From Nemertoderma westbladi (Eukaryota > Xenacoelomorpha > Nemertodermatida > Nemertodermatidae), in the NCBI GenBank assembly GCA_032718475.1, contig JAUCBJ010008098.1, forward strand, positions 1 through 49,219: a stretch of 49,219 nucleotides of DNA, in the 5' to 3' direction. Below are positions 10,177 through 17,840 of this stretch, piece by piece. The position numbers and the translations under genes are program-made. Every line of letters starts with the position of its first letter. Positions within the stretch are counted from its first letter, which is position 1. The notes below the pieces were generated by a model, which saw only the letters and a list, made by a program, of their open reading frames with translations, ran no database searches and was not told where the DNA came from.

Positions 10177-10555
10177 CAGAGGGGGGAAAGGCATCGATTA
10201 GGTACAGCAATAAGGCCACCGTGCAATATAACCAGTTACCAGTAATCATACCAGTCAGTTATCCCAGTATCATATTGGTGCTAGTTAGGTTAGATAGTTT
10301 AGCTAGGGAAGGACCGGGACTTTAGTTACCGTATCCCGCCTTCCGTGTACAACAACCTATATCTATACCTTATTAGACTGATCATTATATACACCGAACA
10401 TCAGAACTCATTTTACTCTTTACACACGGCGGGGACGCGTGAACTAAACATCGGATAAATCGGGATCCCTCCTGGATCCCGTCACAGTAACTAAATCCGT
10501 GCTGCTGCCCTGGATAAACTCAATAACCACCAGCCACCAATCACTAAAGACGAAG

Positions 10556-12079
10556 ATGAGTCGAGAGAGAGGAACGACACCGCCGCGGACCCCGGACGAC
10601 GATCTAACGATCCGCGAGGCCACGGCGAGACGATACGAACCCACGACGCCGGTCGATGCTACGTCGACCACGTCGACGCAGGTTGACGCCACGCCAACGA
10701 GCAACCCGGCGAACCAAGATGTGGGGGGTCGTCTACAGCGAGAGAGCGAGTCGAGTAGAGGAGAGAGTGAGACGGGAGAGGAGAAAGACGAGTCGACGCG
10801 GAGCGAGGGTCGACGTACCGATGTCGCCGGTCAGCCACAGACCGAGGGCGACGGACGGCCCACCGGAACGGCAACGGTGGGGCCAACGGTACGACGCCGA
10901 ACCCGGAGGGAGAGAGGAGATGTCGACGACGAGGACGTCGGGGTCGTCCGGCTCCGACGAGCCTACGCCGCGACCCGGGAGCAACTGAAGGAAGCTAGAG
11001 GAGGGGCTGAGATAGACCAGGTGAAGTTGAGGAGACGACTAGGTGAGTCGAACAGATACTTTGATTACCTAGTGCGTTCTGGGCAGGGAGAACTGGCCAA
11101 GGAGAGAGCGAGAGGGGTTGCCTTCGAACTGTTTGGGCTATGGGAACGTAGGGGTATGGGGCCTGGTGTAGTGTACATAGGGCCATACTTAGTCGATGCC
11201 AGGGAAGTTAAGTTAGTGGGTTGGGCGGGACCGCACGAGGGCGAATCCGAGGTTAGCTCCGAGGATTCGGTCTCGTCGGTCAGCGAGGACCCCGGAAAGC
11301 GGGGGAAAGTTAGTAGGACGGAGGGGCGGCGGGAGTCCGTCGCAACCGATAAGTCTGCTACATCCTCCGCAAAAGAAAGACGGGTGCGAGAGAGTGAATG
11401 CATGGCATATAAATTAAAAATGGAAGAATTAGAGTGGCGACTGAGGGGAAGGAAGGAGCGAGAGAGTGAGCGTGAGGCAAGAGAACAGAGCGTGCGGTAC
11501 ACGTACAGTAGCCGTACGGGCGAGGGGGGTAGTTGTAGTGCGTTAGGAAATATTGGTATTAATAGTACCGTAGTAAATAACCCTAATCCCTTTATTACAG
11601 GAAATATTTTACCCGGTAGTAGTAATTTAAGTTTAAATTCAAATAATAATATTAATTCAAATATTCAGAATAATCAAAATAATTCAAATAATTCGAATAG
11701 CAATTTAAATTTTGAAAATAATAATAATTCTAACTTAAATAATTTAAATAATAATCCCGTTTCAAATTCTAATTTAATTGATTTAACAAATAATATTGGG
11801 AATGGTGCTATTAATGTGAACGCGTCAGACGTGTATAGCCCGGCAGACGGCGGCCTGGTAGGCCACGTAGTTAGTAGGCAGGAAGTGGCGCGGTTGAGCC
11901 AACCCGAGGTGGGCCTGGTAGGCCACGCAGTAGTAGAGAGAGAGGCGGGGGTGAATAGACCCGGCCGCAGTAGAGACAGGGTGTCGACTAGAGAGGGGTG
12001 TAGAGACGAAGTAAGAGATATTGAAGTTAGATGTGGCGGGTGGGGGGGGGGCTACGGGCGCCCCACCACGGAAGATTAG
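10556..12079 (+). CDS. Gag, N-terminal part (element 2)
   Basis: The first ATG in the frame is at 10556 (product MSRERGTTPP...); the frame is open a little upstream from a GTG at 10499. About 507 aa. Order: a highly charged Arg/Glu/Thr region, a short ordered stretch near residues 150-225 (ESNRYFDYLV, GVVYIGPYLVD), an acidic Ser-rich region, an Arg/Glu coiled-coil-like segment, then an Asn/Ser tract (about 11600-11810) that is AT-rich in strong contrast to its GC-rich surroundings. The frame ends at 12079 just after a 10-G run at 12042-12051. The protein clearly continues in the +1 frame. Gag assignment comes from position and from the downstream zinc knuckles; no DUF1759 motif is obvious. 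Confidence 0.65.
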   Translation: MSRERGTTPPRTPDDDLTIREATARRYEPTTPVDATSTTSTQVDATPTSNPANQDVGGRLQRESESSRGESETGEEKDESTRSEGRRTDVAGQPQTEGDGRPTGTATVGPTVRRRTRRERGDVDDEDVGVVRLRRAYAATREQLKEARGGAEIDQVKLRRRLGESNRYFDYLVRSGQGELAKERARGVAFELFGLWERRGMGPGVVYIGPYLVDAREVKLVGWAGPHEGESEVSSEDSVSSVSEDPGKRGKVSRTEGRRESVATDKSATSSAKERRVRESECMAYKLKMEELEWRLRGRKERESEREAREQSVRYTYSSRTGEGGSCSALGNIGINSTVVNNPNPFITGNILPGSSNLSLNSNNNINSNIQNNQNNSNNSNSNLNFENNNNSNLNNLNNNPVSNSNLIDLTNNIGNGAINVNASDVYSPADGGLVGHVVSRQEVARLSQPEVGLVGHAVVEREAGVNRPGRSRDRVSTREGCRDEVRDIEVRCGGWGGGYGRPTTED

Positions 12080-12240
12080 TGGCGAGAGAGGGGGGGCAGA
12101 GAATGCCCCACAAGAGGGACGCAGAAGTGTAGTGAGAGATAATGAAGTTAGAAGTGGCGGGTGGGGGGGGACTACGGGCGCCCCACCACGAGAGATTAGT
12201 AGCGAGAGAGGGGGGGCAGGGAGTGTCCCACAGGCGTCGG
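12020..12240 (+). repeat. Two-copy repeat inside gag, about 119 bp, with G-run hairpin
   Basis: Each copy has GAAGTTAGA-TGGCGGGTG, a G run, CTACGGGCGCCCCACCAC, then GAGAGAGGGGGGGCAG. The parts GTGGGG and CCCCAC can pair, giving another GTGG...CCAC stem like those downstream of the protease. Confidence 0.75.
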
Positions 12241-13088
12241 CGGATAATGCGCGGGCCGAATTAGGTAAACCGCAACACCCGGCGACGGAGAATAATAGGG
12301 GGATTGCGAGTATCCCCAGCAGCGTGCGATCGAGCAGAGAGAGACAGGTTGACGTCGCGAGAGGGCGGGCGACGGAACGTCGAGCCCAGTCAGAAGAGAG
12401 AAGATTAGTAGAGTTTAATAGAGGGGTTGAAGATAGAAGAAGATTAGTAGAGTTTAACCGAGAGGTCGAAAAGAGAAGAAGAGAAGATAGTAGAAGAAGT
12501 GCCGCCACGAACGATAGGAGAGCGAGGACGGATAGCGAGCCGTCGATAGTAGAGATGGAATTAGGGAGTCAGTGGGGTCGAACTTCGGGAGATTGCCGTC
12601 GCCCCGGAGAAACGCACCGCACGCCAGGAGAGGGGTACAGGATGTGCCGATACGAAGACGAGAGCAGGATAGGGGATCGAAGGGAAACTTCCTGACGTGA
12701 TATAGCTGCCGATCGAGAGTACGGTAGTCGCGGGGAGATTCGAGATTCGCGAAGAATAAACTTCGGTTCGGAAGGGCACATGCAGACTGCAGGACATACT
12801 GTAGGCCTTACTGCACATACTATTATAGGCCATGCTGGGAGAGATAGAGTAAGCGATAGGGTAGCGCGGACGACGGGATTAAACCCGGAAGTCGCGGAGT
12901 ACATACCGGTAGGTAGGCAGGAAGTGGGTAGGCCTATATCGGTACAGCAGCATGACTATAATTTCCAGGGACACAACATAATATATCCAGGGGAAGGGGG
13001 AGTTATTGGAGATAGACGTATGGGCCCCAATGTATTAACATCAACCCCAGCACCAAACATACCGGCCGGGGGGGGGGGGGCAGGGTGA
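12021..13088 (+). CDS. Gag, middle part (element 2), one in-frame TGA
   Basis: This frame picks up where the first is lost at the 10-G run. It is open to 13088 except for one TGA at 12693-12695 that looks like a C-to-T change in a CGA codon. The sequence is Arg/Glu-rich with two copies of a roughly 119-bp repeat (about 12020-12138 and 12139-12240). It ends inside a 13-G run (13068-13080), after which coding continues in the next frame. The 10-G run is one base longer in effect than its counterpart in the second repeat copy (8 G plus A), so slippage or miscounted G bases explains the shift. Confidence 0.6.
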
Positions 13089-14724
13089 CATTCCCCCATC
13101 ACAATATCGACAATATACCCCAATAGGAGCAAGAACATCGAACTCCCTGGACAAGAGCAGGTCGTGCGGACAGTCGCTACCACACGCGGCCATACAGGGG
13201 ACTGCTAGTCCACAGTTAGCTGGTAGCAGAGCCACACCGTGGCAGGGACAGAAAGAAAATAACACCATAAATAAGCACAATCCCAATATACCCAGTAGGC
13301 CGAGTCTAGACAACCAAAACACTAAATCGGTACATATAAACCTACGCGCGATACGTGAGGGACTATACAGGGAACGCTATAATCCAGGATTCAAATGTCA
13401 ATTACACCGGGACGGAACCCATAAGACCAGGAGTTGTAAGCACTGGCAAGCGTTGCCCAAACAAGATCGTATAGCCTACACAGACGCGAACGGACTATGT
13501 CATCGATGTGTGGTAGAAGGACACAGATCCGGAGAGTGTAGAGAGACAGCAGTTAGAGAGTCCGAGACTGGAGGCCAGGCAATGGCCACAAGCACGACAG
13601 AAGAGGAGAAGAAGAGAAAAGTACTACTCGGGGTAGTACCAGTAAAGATATCAGGAGAGGGCGGTCGATCAGTAACGACATTAATGCTGGTCGACAGCGG
13701 AGCAGCCTTCACGCTGGTGGAGAACTGGGTGGCCGAAGAGATAGGGCTAAAGACGAGGCCGAACAGAATGGCGGTAACTACCGTCTCGAGTAAAGATGAG
13801 GTCCTGGAGACGAGGACGGGGCGGTGCAGGATAGCAGCGATTGCACCGGGATATGACTATGGGGCGACGATCGACCCCATCCATGTCATAGAATCGATAA
13901 ACATCAACGCCAGGCGACCAACCAACATTGAGGTCGAGCAGTATAGATTCCTGGACGGTATCGATTTCTCAATACCAAAGGTGGACGTTAGGAAGGTGTC
14001 CATTATAGTAGGGATGGACTGCCCGACGGCCCACGAGAGAACGAAGACGGTCTTCGGCGAAGACAGGCAGTGGGATCCGACGGCGATCCTCACGCCGTTC
14101 GGGTGGATGCTTAGCGGCCCAGTTAAAACTAAGATACCATGCAGCGTGACAGAGACATCAGGATGCATGTTACCAGGCACTGCAGACATAGAGGACGAAG
14201 ATAAGAAGCCGGAGGAGATAGTAGAGCCAGATAGGGAGGTGACAGTAAGAAAGTGGGCAGAGGAGAGTAGGTTTCCCAGCAAGCATCGGTATGGAGATGA
14301 AGCGGAGCGGACGGCGAGGTGTCCGGAGGACAACACTCCAGAAGAGTGTCTGGAGGAGTGTCTAGAGGAGTGTCCGGAAGAGATGCCGGTCCGGTTTGGA
14401 GGCATACCGACAAGGGGGAAGTCGAGAAGGAAGGCAGGATGGAAAGGAATAGGACTACTGTTCTGCCTGTTCTTTCACTTTCTATTCATTCTGCCGGCGG
14501 GAGACAACAAAGAAAGAGATGGCATTTTGATGCCAAGAGAGGACATAGTTAAGAAGGCAGTGGAAAGACCCGATTTTAGGGTGGTGAAAGGGGGAGAGCC
14601 AATTCCAGATGAGTTGGAGTTGGCGAGGAAAGTGGGTGGAAAGATAAGAGGACGCGCAGGGGGACAGCGGGACAGTGCCTCATGGAAGAATCGATGGAAG
14701 ATCGAGGGGCAGCTTAGAGTTTAG
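13076..14724 (+). CDS. Gag zinc knuckles and Pao-type aspartic protease (element 2)
   Basis: Open from the 13-G run at 13068-13080 to a TAG at 14724; it has no start of its own and reads as a continuation of gag. A CHHC-type finger lies near 13398-13440 (C-x2-H-x4-H-x4-C), then a CCHC knuckle CHRCVVEGHRSGEC at 13498-13539. The retropepsin has its catalytic LMLVDSGAAFTLV at about 13682-13720, then GMDC and FGWMLSGPV, the motif closing the protease of BEL/Pao polyproteins. After it come an acidic cysteine repeat (EECLEECLEECPEE) and one hydrophobic segment at about 14446-14500 (GLLFCLFFHFLFILPA). A normal BEL protein would enter RT after the protease; here it ends instead. Confidence 0.85.
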
Positions 14725-14749
14725 TCGTCCAATATTTGGACTGAGGGGG

Positions 14750-14779
14750 GTGGGAATGAGGGCGAGACGCCCTTCCCAC
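14750..14779 (+). other. Strong stem-loop just after the gag-protease stop
   Basis: GTGGGAA ... TTCCCAC with an inner GGGC/GCCC pair around GAGAC and a 3-nt bulge. It opens the hairpin-rich region. GTCCAA/TTGGAC around TAT just upstream (about 14727-14741) can also pair. Confidence 0.6.
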
Positions 14780-14914
14780 AAGAAATTAATTATTTAATTA
14801 AAAATAAAAATAAATAATAATAAATAATTAAATAATTAAAAATAATAGTTAGTAGAAGTAAGAAGTAGTTCGAAGATAGGAGAGTAGAGTTAGAAGGCGG
14901 CGGGGCAAGGGAGT

Positions 14915-15562
14915 GTGGCATATTGTCATGCCACGAGTAGTAGTAGTGGGGTTGTGGGCACCGTAAGCGCCACGTAGAAGGAGAGTAGGTTAGAAGGCGG
15001 CGGGGTAAGGGAGTGTGGCATATTGTCATGCCACGAATAGTAGTAGGGGGGTCGTGGGCACCGGAAGCGCCACGTAGAAAGTAGCGGTGGTAGAGAGGTT
15101 GTGGGCACCGGAAGCGCCACGTAGAAAGTAGCAAGAGAGTGGTTGTGGGCACCGGAAGCGCCACGTAGAAAGTAGTAGGAGAGAGGGGTTGTGGGCACCG
15201 GAAGCGCCACGTAGAAAGTAGTAGTAGGGGGGTTGTGGGCACCGCAAGCGCCACGTAGACGGAAGTTAGTGGTAAGCAGAGTAGAAGCAGTAGTAGAGTG
15301 GTTGTGGGCACCGTTAGCGCCACGTAGATAGAGGTGGTGAAAGAGTGGTTGTGGGCACCGTTAGCGCCACGTAGATGGAAGTAGAGTAGTAGAGGGTAGA
15401 CAGTAGAGTGGTTGTGGGCACCACAAGCGCCACGTAGTTAGAGGGTTTTAGTTAAAGTAGTAGTAGAGTGGTTGTGGGCACCGTTAGCGCCACGTAGATG
15501 GAGGTGGAGTTAGTAAGAGGGTACGTAGTACCGGTTGTGGTTGTGGGCACCGTTAGCGCCAC
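14915..15562 (+). repeat. Stem-loop array in place of pol (element 2)
   Basis: Two perfect hairpins GTGGCAT/ATGCCAC (14915-14934, 15015-15034) are interspersed with 11 copies of a 20-nt hairpin GTGGGC-loop-GCGCCAC starting at 14954, 15054, 15101, 15145, 15191, 15235, 15304, 15351, 15414, 15474 and 15543. Start-to-start spacing is 44-100 bp. The stem bases and the flanking GGTTGTGGGC and GCCACGTAGA words are almost invariant. The changes fall in the loop: ACCGGAA, ACCGTAA, ACCGCAA, ACCGTTA, ACCACAA. Spacers are AG-rich and variable. No long plus-strand ORF crosses the array. Confidence 0.85.
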
Positions 15563-16152
15563 GTAGATAGAGATAGAGTTAGTTGGAGGGTTTTAGTCAG
15601 AGTTAGAAAAGAGTTAGTAGACTTAGCAGAAAGTTAGAGAGTTCTAGTTAGAGTTAGTAGAAAGTTAGAGGCTTTTAGTTAGAGCTAAAAGTAGTAAGAG
15701 TTAGCAGAGAGCAGAGTTAGTAGTTAGTAGAGTTAGATAGTTAAAGTTAGACCTTAGATAAGGTAGATAGTATGATAGCACAGGGGTAGCATTAGAGGTC
15801 AGGGCCTTAGAGAGTGGCAGAGAGTAGAGAGGAGATAGTGAGAAGAGCTGTTGGCGAGAAGTTAGAGTGCGATTCAGGTGTGGGGAGAGTGTAAGAGTGG
15901 GGAGAGAGCGAGTTGAGTTAGAGAGCGAAGTTAGAGTGGCGAGAGTGTTGGGGAAACAAAAATTGTGTGAGAGAAGCGCACGATCGGCCCGACACGAGAC
16001 GCCAGAGGGTAGTGACATCATACCCATAGGGAGCGGCCTGGAAAGCCGACTCCAAGAAAATAACCCCACCCCACACCCGATAATAGATCGAGTTCCAGCG
16101 GAATTGTAGCGCACTTTAGTTGGATGCTATCTTCTTACCGGGAAGATAGCAT
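15563..16152 (+). other. Noncoding GTTAGAG-rich tail of element 2
   Basis: About 590 bp rich in AGTTAGTAG and GTTAGAG words, a degenerate continuation of the spacer composition. No supported gene. A short inverted repeat ATGCTATCTTC/GAAGATAGCAT (about 16121-16152) lies just before the purine tract. Confidence 0.6.
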
Positions 16153-16161
16153 GGGGAGGAG
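16153..16161 (+). promoter_or_regulatory. Polypurine tract of element 2
   Basis: GGGGAGGAG directly abuts the TG of the 3' LTR at 16162, the expected site for second-strand priming. It fixes the plus orientation. Confidence 0.85.
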
Positions 16162-16694
16162 TGTTAGCTTATCCAATTCCGCTAACACAAACCCATAGAG
16201 TGAGCCATTAAGCAGTATTGGGAGCACGAGGTTGATTACCAATATCAACCTCGTGTTACCCCAATAAAGTGGGAAGGGAAGGAGAAACACACAATAGGGG
16301 TCAGGGGCCAAACCCCTAACCCAGAGAGAACAGGTGGAGTGAATGGGAACACTCCAAAGGGCGCCAACAGGGGTATCAACCAATCAGAGGGGGGAAAGGC
16401 ATCGATTAGGTACAGCAATAAGGCCACCGTGCAATATAACCAGTTACCAGTAATCATACCAGTCAGTTATCCCAGTATCATATTGGTGCTAGTTAGGTTA
16501 GATAGTTTAGCTAGGGAAGGACCGGGACTTTAGTTACCGTATCCCGCCTTCCGTGTACAACAACCTATATCTATACCTTATTAGACTGATCATTATATAC
16601 ACCGAACATCAGAACTCATTTTACTCTTTACACACGGCGGGGACGCGTGAACTAAACATCGGATAAATCGGGATCCCTCCTGGATCCCGTCACA
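16162..16694 (+). repeat. 3' LTR of element 2
   Basis: 533 bp, same length as 9954-10486 with one difference noted. Carries the same stem-loop (16225-16255), AATAAA (16263-16268) and CCAAT box (16380-16384). Confidence 0.95.
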
Positions 16695-16699
16695 TATAA
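16695..16699. repeat. Target-site duplication TATAA of element 2 (right)
   Basis: Exact partner of 9949-9953, directly after the CACA end of the 3' LTR. Confidence 0.95.
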
Positions 16700-17840
16700 A
16701 AATGACAATTTATCAAATTCATTAAAAGATGAATTTAAATTTATTCCCATAAATTTTATTATTTAATATTAAATAGACACAATTTTATTCCAGAACATGT
16801 CTGGGAACTGGGATCCTTGATTCTAGGAAATTGGTCTTTTTAAGAATATCGGTAAGTGCTACGATATCTTAATAGACTAGAATTTTAAAGGATCTAAAAT
16901 TTGACAGATTTTATAAATATTCATAGTTAATATTTAGGATGGGCACCAGTTTATTCCAGAACTTGTCTGGGGACGTTAACCACTGATTCTAGAATTTTGT
17001 CTTTCAAGTATATCGGTGGGTGCCGCGATATCTTAATCGACTAGAATTACAGATGGTCAAAAGGTTTAACAGATTTATTTTGCGTTTTACGCTACTGTTA
17101 AAGGGACATCACGCTACTATATGTATTATTTAATATACGGTATGAGAGCAATATCGCAAGAAGCAATGTCAGTGAGAAGAGGCAAGTCGCTTCCAAGGTC
17201 TACCCAGAGCTTGGTTTAGCCGAGACACGAGGATCTGAATTTTGCATTCCTAATACTCTACTTACCAATAATACTTGAATATTGTAGGAGCTTTATTGTA
17301 CTTTAATAAGTACGGATATTTCATCTTACTGTAGTCACGTATTTATAATGTAATGTAAAAGAATTATTTCTCGCCGTCGCACTAAATATATAATATATAA
17401 GTAATTAAGTAATAAACACTAATATATATTGCACTAATCTACTAAATAATAATCCCTCTGTTTGCGTGGTGGCCGGCGTCCCTGGAGGGCGCTGGGCTTT
17501 GGGGATGGTGCGGGTCTGCGGGGGAATGACCTCGCAGACCATTATTAATTCACGGTGCACCATTTTTAATTGTATGTTAAACCTTATTGTCTTAATTGTA
17601 TTGTTCTGATTGGTGGTGGGATGCTGGTGCAGTTTTATATTTAGTTTTATAGCAATTTTATTTCTGATATAATAATGATTTCGTCATCAGTTGATCTACT
17701 AAATAATCGCTAAAATAACATTCTACTAAATAAAATTAAAGAAAACGATTATAATAAAATTACATAATAATACATACATAAATATAAAATAATAAAAACA
17801 AATATAAAATAATATAGTCACACACCCACTCCAGACGCTG
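16700..17840 (-). other. Noncoding hairpin-bearing region of element 1, where pol is expected
   Basis: AT-rich and without coding capacity. A 166-bp unit occurs twice (about 16780-16920, 16946-17090). Both copies keep CCAGA/TCTGG hairpins (16790-16804, 16956-16970) and ATATCG/CGATAT hairpins with 10-nt loops (16846-16867, 17010-17031). Another stem, GGTCTGCG/CGCAGACC, lies at 17513-17540 in a GC-rich island. Confidence 0.65.

Larger units (their letters stand above)
9954..10486 (+). repeat. 5' LTR of element 2
   Basis: 533 bp, TG...CA. It opens with an inverted repeat TGTTAGC/GCTAACA (9954-9960, 9973-9979) and closes with GGGATCC/GGATCCC (10462-10468, 10474-10480). It contains a strong stem-loop at 10017-10047, an AATAAA at 10055-10060 and a CCAAT box at 10172-10176. 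Short open frames inside it are repeated in the other LTR and are not genes. Confidence 0.95.
9954..16694 (+). mobile_element. Young pol-less BEL/Pao element 'element 2', nested in element 1
   Basis: 6741 bp on the plus strand: 533-bp LTRs at 9954-10486 and 16162-16694, a perfect 5-bp duplication, gag-protease coding about 10556-14724, 1.4 kb of hairpin-rich noncoding sequence, a purine tract, then the 3' LTR. I found only one LTR difference (C at 10136, T at 16344), so insertion is very recent. Two zinc knuckles and a Pao-type protease place it in BEL/Pao. There is no RT, RNase H or integrase, so its recent movement must have used enzymes supplied in trans. No TGG-type primer site directly follows the 5' LTR, where the sequence is GTAACTAAATCC. 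Confidence 0.92.

Noticed and set aside
10037-10325. Small ORFs inside the element 2 LTRs (also at 16245-16533)
   Set aside because: They duplicate exactly with the LTR, overlap the stem-loop and poly(A) signal, and resemble no protein.
11065-12508. Antisense Ser/Leu-rich ORFs opposite gag of element 2
   Set aside because: They are shadows of Arg/Glu-rich coding on the plus strand. The plus frame leads into zinc knuckles and protease.
14790-15323. Minus-strand ORFs with repeated STWRFRCPQP-type peptides
   Set aside because: They are antisense readings of the hairpin array, present in several frames; no independent support.
14954-15562. CRISPR array (28-30-bp repeats with variable spacers)
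   Set aside because: The genome is eukaryotic, spacers vary widely in length and are low-complexity AG-rich, and the array lies inside an LTR element. It is a structured tandem repeat.
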